In this document: positions 47,322 through 58,930 of the stretch, piece by piece
Layout of the letters: every line of letters begins with the position of its first letter
Numbering within the stretch: the stretch's first letter is position 1
From: Haliotis asinina
Taxonomy: Eukaryota > Mollusca > Gastropoda > Lepetellida > Haliotidae
Direction of reading: 5' to 3'
DNA length: 64,000 nucleotides
Assembly (NCBI RefSeq): GCF_037392515.1
Contig: NC_090283.1
Coordinates: 12,840,501 to 12,904,500 of the forward strand
Program-made: the position numbers and the translations under genes
The notes under the pieces: generated by a model
What the model saw: the letters and a program-made list of their open reading frames with translations, nothing else
Databases searched by the model: none
What the model was told of the DNA's origin: nothing

Positions 47322-47870
47322 TTGAGTTTATTGAAGGTCTGAAGCTGGTTTCCACTAGCGCTTGTCTACATATACTAGTATGTACCTGGTCACCACGCTC
47401 CATCCCAACAAACCCTCCGCCCCTCTCTCTCTTTCTAATTTAATGAAGTGTAAAGTGCAATCCTTTGTGTTATGTATTTTTTCCTGTCAGAGATTGGATA
47501 TTTATGATTCGATAACACACGAGTATATTTCTCATTACACGTTCCATATGCACATCAATGTTCATAGAAACAACTTGTGGCACCGTGTATGAGGATAGTG
47601 TTTGTACAAATTGTGCCAATAAATCAAATATATATTTCACACTTCTGTTTGCGAGTAGAATCACCCATACTCACGAAAAGACCCTTTAAAAAATCTAGTC
47701 GTAACTAGTCTTCAGGTTACTGTCATATGGCTGGAAAATTAATGAACATGGCGTTGAGCGAAACAAAAACGACTTGTGTGTCCGTGACCGTCAGCTGACT
47801 CTGTCCGACCCAGTATTGTGCTCTGAGTTTTGTGGAAAAACACTTAAATCCTCATTAATACGTAATCCGA

Positions 47871-47932
47871 CTTTCTTTTTCTTTCCCTTTCTTCTTTTTC
47901 TTTCCCTTTCTTCTTTTTCTTTCCCTTTCTTC
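47871..47932 (+). repeat. 19-bp pyrimidine-rich tandem repeat, about three units
   Basis: CTTTTTCTTTCCCTTTCTT repeats about three times. Confidence 0.9.
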
Positions 47933-48380
47933 ATAAATACATACCAAGGATCTAGACAACAGTGCACCACGCGACGTAATACAAATGTACGGGGTTCTGT
48001 TTCTATAGGAATTTCGTGAGTTTGGAAATTTCGATGATTTGAGGTCAGCTGCGAGATGTCGATGCAACCAGTTTATATGAAATTTGGATTTTCATGCATA
48101 GATATGACATGTTCGGTGATAGCTAAAACTCTTCCTTGCAACTGTGACTTATTTAAACGTTGATAATAATTAGTAACGTAGCTTTGAGACAGTTATAAAC
48201 AGTACATTCAGTTTTGTCACACAGAATCAGCTTACGTGTGTAGGGAGGGATGTGAGGGTGTTTGTATTTGTGTGTATGTGTGGGGTGTGTGCGAGTTAGA
48301 CGCTGATGGAAACAAAACAGGATCATATCAAGAGCAGTAAGCTGCTCAGCTAATCACGGCGCCTTAGCATGTATAAGAAT

Positions 48381-48496
48381 CCTGGGCCGGTATTTTCAAA
48401 GCTTTCTTAGCGCTAATATAGTCGTATAATTAAAATTAATGTATGTCACTTACGACTATCTTATCGCTAAGAGAGTTTCGAAAATCTAGTCCCGGA
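48381..48496. mobile_element. Fold-back MITE, about 116 bp
   Basis: The left half reads GCTTTCTTAGCGCTAATATA then GTCGTA. The right half reads TACGACTATCTTATCGCTAA then GAGAGTTTCGAAAAT. The halves form an imperfect inverted repeat over about 45 bases with a short AT centre. No coding capacity. Confidence 0.75.
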
Positions 48497-48499
48497 AGA

Positions 48500-50540
48500 A
48501 TTGGCTTACTCTCGTGTTAGGATCGTTGAGCGTGTACTCAACGCTCACAAAAAACGTGGGTAAACTGTGTCTAAACTTATATAGTTGATTATGATGCACT
48601 ATAAGGTAACTTTAAATCACCTTCCGTGTTTTTATTCCTTCCACAAATGTATGTCAAAGCAGGTTATGATAACACATAGGTTTTGTTTGTAGTTCTCGCA
48701 CCTCCGTTCGTACTCTTTTGTAATTTTCAAACGTAGACCAGTTAACAGGTCGTTTTCGAAATTACGTTTGAAAACTACCAAATTAAAAGTAGTGCATTTT
48801 CATAAGATTTGGTCCTCAGAGGAATTCCGGTTACCTTTGTGTTAGCGCTACGATTGCTTTGTGAAACGATGTCCTGGTGCAAGTAATGCGTGCATATGCA
48901 AGCGGCTGAACAGATCGGTGGTAACAGAATTGATCGCATTGGTCGTTAGTTTTTCGCGAAGGTGTGGATAGTTGTTCGTGTTATTCAGCATCGTTGTTTG
49001 GTTTGATTCGTGCTACAGTTTTTCCTGACTGTGGTGTAACAACGCTCACTCACTCACTCAATCACTCACTCACTCACTCACCAACACACTCCTTTATTTA
49101 ATTATTAATTCCACTTGGTCCATGCATTGATTGCACAACAAATATAACAGTTTTGAATATAAAAGTGGGTATTTACATACACACATATATGTAACTAGAC
49201 TTTAGATAAACTGTTAGTAGTTTGCACTTTTTTCAAACTCATCGTCATGTAAATATTAGAGTAAATATATTTACATTGAAGCAAACGTCTCTTTAACTAC
49301 TTCCCAATACCCGAAAACGAACAACTCTATGAAAAGTATCTAAAATGTGTGAAAAACAACATTATCTAACCCAAACAGCATGTTTCACAAGTGGACTCTG
49401 GTATTTGCACTGCCTGTTAGGAGAAAATATTGATACATATATTTTATGATCTACCTACATTTGGAGACGTATATGATGATACAATGCTCCAGCTCTTCAG
49501 CTGTCAATGTGTGAATAAAGGTCAGTTCAATCACATGAAAATTTAGAAGAAGATCAATGACAGGCGGAGACGAAATTGCACAGTTCTGTGTGATAGAGTC
49601 TATTTCACTTGAAATAAGAGATGGTGCATATTTTGTTCTGATCGAGGTTTACTACGTGTAAAAGACAGTTCGCAGGTGAAGTATCACAAACAAATTGGCC
49701 GCACGAAAAAAATGAAAACGTCTTGTTTACATCAGTGAAACTATCCCTAAGTTAGAATTCCTTGTACAAGTTGAAATATGCGTGGAAAAAAATCACCAAT
49801 TAACCTGCTGATAAAGTATTAATCATTTTCGAAAATGTTGTTAATTAAGCATGTCTAAACGGGTTATGTTAAACGCTGGTCTCGCGAAGTTAACAGATCT
49901 TGGAACAGAAATACACGTTGTCTGATTTCAAGAGGCTTTAACTTCTTGCCCGAACGGGCTTCCGTAAAACGATCGCGCGGACCTCAGAGAAACAATCACA
50001 TTGCACGAGAGTAGGATCCACTCCCAGTGTTTATTGACCGCGTGGCAGGTTTAAACTGACAACTTCGACAGGTAACGGTGACACGAGGTCACAGTAGTGC
50101 GAGCCATTGTGTACATCTGACTTTTATGCATACCACCTCTACAAGAGTCGGCCGTCAAGACATTTACTCATTATATACTTACAATGTAATGTCGACATTT
50201 GACACCGGTATATGCTTGCTATAAATCGGGATTAATTTACTGACAACCCATTCATTTTTAATGGATTCGTGTTAGAGACCATTTTCCCTCTATTCGATTT
50301 GTTTCCACTGTCGAGTTACACAGCAGAGGAAGTCTTTGTGTCATGTGGGCCATTTTCACAATTTTTTCTACCATTTGTAAAACAGTTGAAACAGTTAACC
50401 ACGAATTTTTCTTAAATATTAAAAGCATAACATAAACTTCAGTGGTAGAAAGAAAGACGCCATGGTAATGATGGGATGGCCATATTTTGCAATTAATTGT
50501 GAAGTAATACCCTTTCCCCGCTTAGTATCATGGTTTTTTT
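48500..50540. other. No gene seen; CTCA repeat at 49043-49083
   Basis: The CACTCACTCACTC run near 49043 may be the tail of a lost SINE. Otherwise there is AT-rich sequence without a supported exon. Confidence 0.35.
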
Positions 50541-50547
50541 CAAGAGC

Positions 50548-50698
50548 TTGTGGGGTAGCCTCATGGTTAAAGCGTCAGCTCGTCACGCTGAAGACTCGGG
50601 TTCGATTACCCCAATGGAGACAATCTGTGAAGCCAATTTTCGTTGTCTCCGGTCGTGATATTGCTGGAATGGTTCCAAAACTACACTCACTCACTCAA
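50548..50698 (+). repeat. SINE-T copy, full length
   Basis: GGGGTAGCCTCATGGTTAAAG (A box), CGGGTTCGATTACCCC (B box), GTGAAGCCAATTTTCG, GTCGTGATATTGCTGGAATG and CTCACTCACTC are all present. Confidence 0.85.
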
Positions 50699-51060
50699 CA
50701 TATTCAGACACCTCCCGTTAACGTCCCGTGTGGCTCCACTAAACTCGTTAATTCAAATTGAAACGATATATTTCAATGATATTCTAATATCGTTTCGACA
50801 ATCGTTACAGATTTGCATATTGCCTCTTTCAGGTTCACTCAGAATGTCTCTTGTGTAATATTATCGTCAATAATTAAATTCAGACTCTAATTAAGTTTAT
50901 ATAACCTCGAAATAGTCACTCCATCTTCATATCAAATTTTAATATCGTTTCAAAAATTCTTGGAGATTACAAAGATCTTATTTTGCATATTGTCTTCCTT
51001 CAACTTTCAGTATTACCTTGAATTATTAAACGTCACAGACCGATTACTACTACTGACAAG

Positions 51061-51088
51061 TGCAGGTTTAGGCAGCTTCCAAAGTATA
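51061..51088. mobile_element. Right-end fragment of the 44846 MITE family
   Basis: TGCAGGTTTAGGCAGCTTCC followed by AAAGTA resembles the right terminus at 44998-45023. Confidence 0.5.
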
Positions 51089-51089
51089 C

Positions 51090-52228
51090 TGAATAACTTC
51101 TAAACAGCTGAACCATTCCGAGAATACCTTCCATAATTTCAGTGTATTAGGTTTCCTAATTTGCCAAAGGTACACACATTCTTCAAGTCAGTGTCCATGT
51201 TGTGATTATTCTACCCCATTATTACCCAGTTTACCAACATTCAACGCTTCTAATGACTTAACCGAACACCTGAAATAAATATTTCCGTATCTGTCGCGTA
51301 TTTATTTCCCCGTGATAATCAAACACAGAGTTAAATTCGATATGAAACACATTCCCCCGCGACTAATTGATCGTTAATGCTTTCCAAACATTTATGGACG
51401 CGTTACATAAATTCATCCGAATAATTTAACACTGTTTTACTGCCTCCGTGGGTTTAATGCGATGCATCTTCAAACGATTTTCGGCCTGGGAAAATTTGCA
51501 AAGAATTTGAAAATGATATCGCGAGAGGTATAACAGCGTAGGGTGGACGTCGACGGCACCTTGGTGTCTAAATCTGGTCGTTGTAACGTGGTAGGCCAAA
51601 GCCATTTATAACCGTGTCTGTATACATTGAACATCAGTGGTCAAATCCCGACGCTAACCATGTTAACCGCTCCATTAATCCGGTGATTCTATTACACGCG
51701 AAATCCATTGATTTGGCCCTGGTTCTATTGTCCTCTGTGACAAGCAAGGCGGCAATTTCACTGTCTCGTTCGTTATTACCTGAGCGAAGATCAAAGACGC
51801 CGCCAACAGGTGATTGTTCCCAATTCTCTCCCTTGATTACAATTCACGTCACCTGACAAGACTGTGTAGTTTTTGTTTTGATGGGATTATTTTCTTTAGC
51901 GGAAGGCTATTTTCACTGTTAGGCGGTCTGTCAAGAAGCGGAAGAAGGCAGCAGAGGCTCGGAGTATTGAACGCTGTGTTCAAACGAAGGGGGAACTTTC
52001 TACTGAGCGCTCACAAGACTAGTCTAGCAGCAAAAAGCCTACACGAGAAAATTGCATTAATGTTTAATACAGCTTAGGTGATTGCGAAAGCCCATTAAAT
52101 GAACAAATGACTTTGATTTGAAGAGGAATTTTGTTTTGATAGGACAATTGGTGCCGTTATGCGTTACAGCCTTTCCAGCAAATTGCCTGGAGTCAGGATA
52201 GTGTTTGCATGCAGTTACAGTACCCCTC
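51090..52228. other. No gene recognised
   Basis: I see no repeat family or exon. The stretch 51290-51860 has even base composition and no simple repeats, which would fit conserved regulatory DNA, but that cannot be judged from one genome. Confidence 0.3.
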
Positions 52229-52424
52229 CTCCCTCATCGTTCTTAACGCCTCCCTCCCCTTCATAACAAGCGGTTCGGCATATTTGTTAAACATCATTGA
52301 TTGCAACGTAAATTATTTCATCGGAATGCATTGATCATAGTCGCAGGGAAAATATTAGAACCGACGTCCAACACTAGCTATTAAGCGAATCTGATATTTG
52401 AAGTTCAATTATCTATAGAAGATG
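52229..52424 (+). repeat. Direct repeat, copy 1 (copy 2 at 54833-55025)
   Basis: The stretch from TTCATAACAAGCGGTTCGGC to ATATTTGAAGTTCAATT is almost identical to 54860-55011, with only a few differences. Confidence 0.9.
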
Positions 52425-52704
52425 GAAATATACCGAACATTTCCAAAACTAGGTTAACAAACAGACACCTTCACATAGGAAACAAAATAAAAATAATATT
52501 CTTTCATACCAGGCAAGATTTGAAAGTTAGAGTTCTTTCCTAACGAACTCGGGTTCCATGTCTTAAGTCCCCGGAACTGGCTGTGCAGAAATAACCTGCA
52601 TTATATAGCATTATGCAAATAACCTCGTCCAAGTCTGATACCGTGACTGGTGCGAATAAAACGTGCAACAAGACAAAGAACATTCACTTTGAACCCAGCT
52701 CGAA

Positions 52705-52793
52705 AACGCTTCAGACATCGTGTTGGGAATCGAACTCGTGGTACTGGTATGACAGGCAAATACGCACACCTCTAGGCCACCCTGTCCCTACAG
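52705..52793 (-). repeat. tRNA-like SINE head
   Basis: The reverse strand reads GGGTGGCCTAGAGGTGTGCG (A box) and CGAGTTCGATTCCCAACACG (B box). Confidence 0.55.
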
Positions 52794-52987
52794 CACAGCT
52801 CACATTGCAATCATCAAGTGCCTATTCTTACTTATCACGAAAACATATTTGTTTATTGTTTTACATTGGGTCTCTTGGGTCTCTCAGACTTTCTGCAAGA
52901 ATTCTGGACGAGACGAAATAGTAGTTGATACTATGACCGTCGTCGCACGTGGCAGTGGTGAGATGGCGCGCAGCAACCACATATCTG

Positions 52988-53299
52988 GTTACATCTTTTC
53001 TTACGACCAGCTGAGGAGAGACAGTTTAAAGTCGATCCAGTTACATCTTTCCTTACAACCAGCTGAGGAGAGACATTTTAAAGTCGATCCAGTTACATCT
53101 TTTCTTACGACCAGCTGAGGAAAGACAGTTTAAAGTCGATCCTGTTGCATCTTTTCTTACGACCAGCTGTAGAGAGACAGTTTAAAGTCGATCCAGTTAC
53201 ATCTTTCCTTACAACCAGCTGAGGAGAGACAGTTTAAAGTCGATCCAGGTACATCTTTTCTTACGACCAGCTGTGGAGAGACAGTTTAAAGTCGACACC
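52988..53299 (+). repeat. 52-bp satellite, six units
   Basis: Units beginning GTTACATCTTTTCTTACGAC and ending TTTAAAGTCGATCC repeat six times exactly in register, with one to six differences per unit. Confidence 0.95.
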
Positions 53300-54430
53300 G
53301 AATACAAAATATTGCACTTTCGATTTGCGATTATACGCTTATAATTTTGATTATTTTTCACAATCGCCAATACATTTTATATATCATGAACAAGCGATAA
53401 CTGTGTTTTACTTATGTTTTAAATTTTGGTTGCATATGTCCTTTAAGGTTTTCACTGTGATGCTTCAACATCGTAATGCAATGTACAAAAACGATGTAAA
53501 CTAAAGCAGGTTCCCTCAGTGTCTTTACCTTCAGTTGTTCATGTTGCTTCAATAAATCAATCTGCGAGGACGGACTCAACTCTGGAGGCAGGAGATGAGA
53601 ACGCACTTCCTTAGTACTGCTCCTCTGCATTTGGAAACCTGCAGATACGCACATCTAAATGTGAATTAGAGGTTATGTCTTCAGTACAGTGAGAGTGCTC
53701 AGGATGAAATCATGTCCTGTTACATTGCCTTGTGTATTATGATTTACGTGAAAGTTCAAATGTCTGTGTTATCTATCTTAACCTTTTAGATTTCTTAGAT
53801 GATGATAAATTAGCTGAATTCTTTAAACACCATGTATGTTTTAGTGCCCAAACCTGTTTTATGGCTTACAAAGAAGAAAACAAATAATAAACGGATAGAT
53901 TTCATACTGTAAATAACTATATCATTATTGCGGTTTAGTGTTTGTGATATATTGTGTAATATTACAATCTAGTCTGCCATAACCCTTAAAAAGTGGTTCA
54001 CTTTTCTGTTATTATTTATCAGTATGTTTACATTTGTATCTTTTGTTAGATATTTATTATATAATAAATATAACATTGCCGTACACCCTGGCAAATCCGC
54101 CAATCAGAATTCGGCAAATTTGTGTTATGGGTAATAATTGTATATATATATTCACACTTTGTACTGACTTAGCATTCTACTGGTGAAAGAACAAGAATAT
54201 ATAATGAGGTCTGAAAAGAATAAACAGAAAATGTCACCCATAAAATGTGTCATGTATACAACTACTGGTAAATCCACTTTACGACCTCTGTTTAATCAAT
54301 TATACGACCTCTGCTAAACACAGTCTAACAGCCTCAGACGAAACCAGCTTACAACTACATGTAAACTGACAATGAATAATGCTAACACGAGCAAACAGAC
54401 ACTGGTATAACCGCCTTACCAAATTCGGGT
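53300..54430. other. No feature recognised
   Basis: AT-rich sequence with no supported exon or repeat family. Confidence 0.35.
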
Positions 54431-54432
54431 AA

Positions 54433-54680
54433 CTCAGTTAGTGAGTGATTTTATTTTTACGCCGCACTTAGCAATATTCCATCTGTATGGGGACGGTCTG
54501 TACATAATCGAGTCTGGACCAGACAATCCGGTAATTAGCAGCACTTGGAAACCGATGACTAGTGTCAACCAAATCAACGAAGCTGATCACCCCCCCCCCC
54601 CCCCCCCCCCCCCTTACGACCATGATGGGTTACTGAAAGCCAATATTCTCACCCGGACCTTCATGGGTCCGTGTAACGAA
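54433..54680 (-). repeat. SINE-C copy carrying a 24-base poly(C)
   Basis: GTTAGTGAGTGATTTTATTTTT, CCGCACTTAGCAATATTCCA and GTACATAATCGAGTCTGGAC match the family. A run of 24 C (54590-54613) replaces the usual ACCCGATCCCGTTAGTCGCC segment. Confidence 0.8.
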
Positions 54681-54832
54681 GGCCATAAACAATAACTACT
54701 ACAGCCAATGCCTGAAATGTATTAAACCATAGCTGCTTGACAAAGATTAGATGGATGGATGTGTTGAAGTGTGGGTGGGTAGATTACATCAGTGCGCCAT
54801 CTTGGTGAATGTCTTACGTACGCATTACCTTC

Positions 54833-55025
54833 CACCCTCATTCCCCAATGCCTCGCTCCCTTCATAACAAGCGGTTCGGCATATTTGTTAAACATCATTG
54901 ATTGCAACGTAAATTATTTCATCGGAATGCATTGATCATAGTTGCAGGGAAAATATTAGAACCGACGTCCAACGCTAGCTATTAAGCGAATCTGATATTT
55001 GAAGTTCAATTGTGCGTCTATAGAA
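54833..55025 (+). repeat. Direct repeat, copy 2
   Basis: See 52229-52424; same orientation, 2.6 kb apart. Confidence 0.9.
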
Positions 55026-55132
55026 TGTCTCACGCACACATCACTGTGATTTCCTCCCACTTGTGAAAGACTGGAAAGACATTTTCTAAGCCATGTTAAA
55101 CCAGATTCAAGCATTACAACAACAGGAGTGAC

Positions 55133-55258
55133 TGCGTTTAGTCTTGCGCCGCTTTTAGCAATATTCAGGCAAGAGCTCGGCGAAGGACTCAAGGAACCAG
55201 TTTTGTACATAGCGCTCATGTGTGACGAGTGAACACGTTAACCACTAGGCTACCCCAC
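55133..55258 (-). repeat. SINE-T copy
   Basis: The reverse strand begins CCGGTGGGGTAGCCTAGTGG TTAAC, has a damaged B box region and ends at the GCGGCGCAAGAC tail. Confidence 0.7.
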
Positions 55259-55259
55259 C

Positions 55260-56300
55260 GGGAAGAGACTGAATAACATGTTGACTCCGAAGGCAGCCTT
55301 ACATTCTTTGAATGCAACAGACGAGCAACTTGTGAGCACTCACAGGCAATATGATATCACTTGTTTTACCTCAAGGCTTGGAACAATTAGCAAAACATAA
55401 ATATTTGTTACGCAGAATGTGCACAGACAGCTATTGTCAGAAACGTTAGTAAAACAAGCATACAAAATACATAATCTTGGACATGCACAATTGTTTATTA
55501 GTGGACATAATATGTCTTTCGTATTTTCTAACAGCTGAATATTTCCTAAAATACTTTTCGTAAAGTAGAGTATTAATATTAAAGAAAATTCTGAATCGGT
55601 TTGAAATACATTTGATTAATTGATAACTTTCACCTTTCAATTTCATAGCAACGTTCAATGAACCCTGTTACAAAGTTTTCACATAAAAACATTCAAGGTT
55701 CATACAGTCCATTCCTGACATTGCAACCTGCTGATTGAAGGATGTGAAAACAATTATCTCTATTTTTTCTGCGAATAACTAATGAAAACATAACATTCAA
55801 ATCCAAAATCGATGCTTCAAAATCACAGTTCTATCACAGTTAACGACCAGTTTCAATTAGTGAGTATAGACGGTCTCTTTGTTTACTTACAGATCGGCTT
55901 GTCATATCCTTTTATAACATTTATACAAAGTATTTGCTTAGCCAAGAATGCTTTTGTTGTGACACGAACAATCTTAATCTAGTTACCTCCCTTTGTGAAA
56001 AAAGCACTGGCCCGATATTGTGTAACGGAGCTATTAAAATAAAATTGCTTCTGATTTTACGAAAGACATAAATTACTCATGGCCCGTAAAATCAGTCAGA
56101 CGGCTAGTTCTGTTAAACGTCTAGAGGAGTTTGAATGCCTAATTTCTACATCACCTTAGACACAATTGAATCCTTTGTTGAATTCTAATTTCATTTTACC
56201 CGCTTCTGAAAAATGAATACCCTGAAATGCACCACCTTCAGAGTCTCGACGTATTTCTTTGTAAGAAGGAAAATGGAGAAATAATTGATAAAATCAGATG
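55260..56300. other. No feature recognised
   Basis: AT-rich sequence without a supported exon. Confidence 0.35.
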
Positions 56301-56319
56301 CTTGCCAAGTTGCTTTATG

Positions 56320-56720
56320 AACAATTACCGCGAGGTGTCCACCAGACCGAATCTCGCGAAATGTCGCGGCGCGAGAACTGCACGCGGCCCCATTGGCAGG
56401 AAGCGGAAGCTATCGTAATCGACACGCGTGTGACGTAACAAGAACAATGGCGACCATCGAGAAAAGAATTCAGTCGACTGGAGGCACACGCCCGATAAAG
56501 ATCGGTCGAAATGTCTCAGATTTGTGTAGAAAAACACTTGATGAGTTTTTCATATCAGATTAATTTGTTAGTTTTCTCAAAAATGCGGAACGCGTGAGTC
56601 GAAATCAGTGGTTTACATCTTATTTCCCCCTTACCCCCCACGTGGCCTGGACGACACGTGACGTCAACACAAACACGTGTTTTAGTTGCGTCATTGTGAA
56701 TATGTCAGAGTGTTGCTTGC
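56320..56720 (+). promoter_or_regulatory. Candidate promoter: CpG-rich, CCAAT/ETS/CRE/E-box cluster
   Basis: GCGCGAGAACTGCACGCGG, CCATTGGC, AAGCGGAAGC (ETS-like), GTGTGACGTAAC (CRE-like) and ACAATGGCGACC are packed into about 100 bases. Further on come CCACGTGG, ACACGTGACGTCAAC, ACACGTGT and TTGCGTCATTG. The short frame from the ATGGCG at 56446 gives 38 codons (MATIEKRIQ start) before a stop. A first exon is possible but no splice partner is found. Confidence 0.35.
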
Positions 56721-58610
56721 CAACCTATTTCTCAAATTTCTCTTTCAGAATTAATGAGCATAGTGGTAACTGTTTCGGGCTGAGAATACCTACCAGACCA
56801 TGAATACAGCGAAACCTGAAACTTGAGGAGCACATATGTGCTTCCTAACAGCCAAGTTAAGTGAATTATAATTACACTTTCAAACGCCTCAGAAGTTTGT
56901 CCGTAGAAGCACAAAATCAGAACACGTTTATACGCCTTAAATGTTTATCCTTACATTCACAAACACAATGACATTTCCAATGCCATGTAAGTGTATTCAC
57001 TCACGTATATAAATAGTACACTTTGTGAAATTTAAAATTCCCCGAACAAGTAAATCAGGATATTTTGTTTGGGTCAAGTACAGAACTGGAACATTACAAT
57101 ATGCATGTCCTTGGATAGGATATAGTAAAATCCCTGTTATTTGTGAAATTGTTATAGATTTCAACTTAGATCTTTCATCGGGTATGTAGGAACATTCTTT
57201 CATACATTCTCAGCATACATGTACAAAAATGCACAACTGGAACTATAATGACTGATAACAGACGTCTGTACATCACAGTTTGAAACTAGTCAAACCGATA
57301 CACAATTAAGGTCCAAATATGAAACTATTACACGTGTATCCCATATGTCCTTATCAATGCTTTTTCACATTATGAACGATAAATGTGTTGTGACAGAGGC
57401 ACTCTAACCGCCGGTAACACAAAATCAACCCAGTCGGATGGTGACAGGTCACATCCTGACTGTTTCAACACAGTCAACCCCGTCGCAGAGTGACATTCAA
57501 CCGAACCACCCAACAATGGACATGTGACAGGCACCCAACCTCTGCCTTACGAACAAACTAATTATTCGAGAAGCTCGAAATATAAAAAATATTGTGCTGG
57601 ATATTTTTAGTGGTGAATCTGATAGTATACAAACAAACAAACAAACAAACAAACAAACAAACAAACAAACAAACAAACAAAAGTAACCAAAGTTTCTTCA
57701 AACGAATCAACGCTTCGTTTCGTGAATTTTGGCAGTTTTCCAATAGTTTCATCAGTGCACGATGCTGCACCGACGGTCCTCTGGCGTTGTATTGACGTTG
57801 TACCGACATCCACAGCCAGGTGCACAGGTACAATATATGACAATCCCAGTGCACAATGAAAGCGCTGACAGTACGCGCAGTAATTAAACCGACCCTGATT
57901 GCTGATGTACCTGCTTAATGGCGGCCATTAAGTGATGCCTCGTAATATTCCGGAAACATGAGCCTCGTAATCAAATGTGAACAGGCGAAGGTTTGTGCAT
58001 CGAGAGACTATGTCAAACCATATATTCAACATAACAGCGCAATTGCTCAATATCGGCCGCCGTTGTGTCCTTTGAGTGCCGGATCCAGTATCCTGAAACC
58101 AGGAGCCAATGGAACATGATAATCTTTTATAATGTCACAGAAAACATCAATTCTGAGTAATTCGCCATTTTTTATTCATGTTAATTGTACAGGTACTTTT
58201 TGTTTTAATGCCTTGAATGTGTGTTGTAAATGCCAAAGAAAGACAATTTTAAACTAAACGCCAATTTATTTTTTTATGTTCATATCCAGTAATTAGTAGT
58301 TGATCAATGAAGTATTCAGTGGTTAGACGTTTCATTCGTTAGTTCGAATGCTAAAAAAAATCCCAAAGTGTTTTCCGAATGTTAGCACCAAATCTGTGAT
58401 CTTGGGTTTAACTTAAGTGCATCACTTTATGTTTCTGTCACATTTGACACACCCGTGAAAAAAAACGAAAAAGTGCCCAAAGCAGCTTTGAACCAAATTC
58501 ACTCACTCACTCAGAAAGGAGATGTAACGTTCGATTTCAGAACCATGGTGACTCGGGGTACTGTGCACTGAGACTGTATACCCAAAGTTCACATTAATAT
58601 CAACATGTAT
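56720..58610. other. No gene seen; AAAC microsatellite inside
   Basis: Apart from the CAAA repeat at 57630-57681 no feature is recognised. Confidence 0.35.
57630..57681 (+). repeat. CAAA tetranucleotide microsatellite
   Basis: Thirteen CAAA units. The Cys-Leu-Phe-Val frame on the reverse strand is a shadow. Confidence 0.95.
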
Positions 58611-58619
58611 ATATACTAC

Positions 58620-58930
58620 CCACAAACGAACAGACTCACTAGTGTGAATTTAGTGTCTTATTTAGGCTCTAGTTCTAAATCTTGCAAAATATTCCATAGT
58701 TATAAAAAGTACTGTTTACACATGACCGGATGGATTGTAAAACAAATTCGTAACGTTGATAAGCACATTGTCATGAGTTCAGTAAATGATGAAATTCAGT
58801 GAAAATTGGCGAATTCTTAACAAAAGTACACGGAACGTGCAATGTAGGTGTTCACATGCACGATATGTGCACATGCTTTTCATTAATTTGTTGCATGATC
58901 CTGGTGCAATATATTCGGATATTTTGATAT
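58620..58930 (+). repeat. Interspersed repeat, second copy (see 26765-27012)
   Basis: Ordered matches include GACTCACTAGTGT, TAAAACAAATTCGTAACGTT, GTGAAAATTGGCGAATTC and GTGCACATGCTTTTCA. The single ATTAATTTGTTGCATGATCC here corresponds to one unit of the 21-bp minisatellite at 27013. Confidence 0.7.

Noticed and set aside
51290-51860. Conserved non-coding element
   Set aside because: Only base composition suggests it; without a second genome it cannot be supported as a finding.
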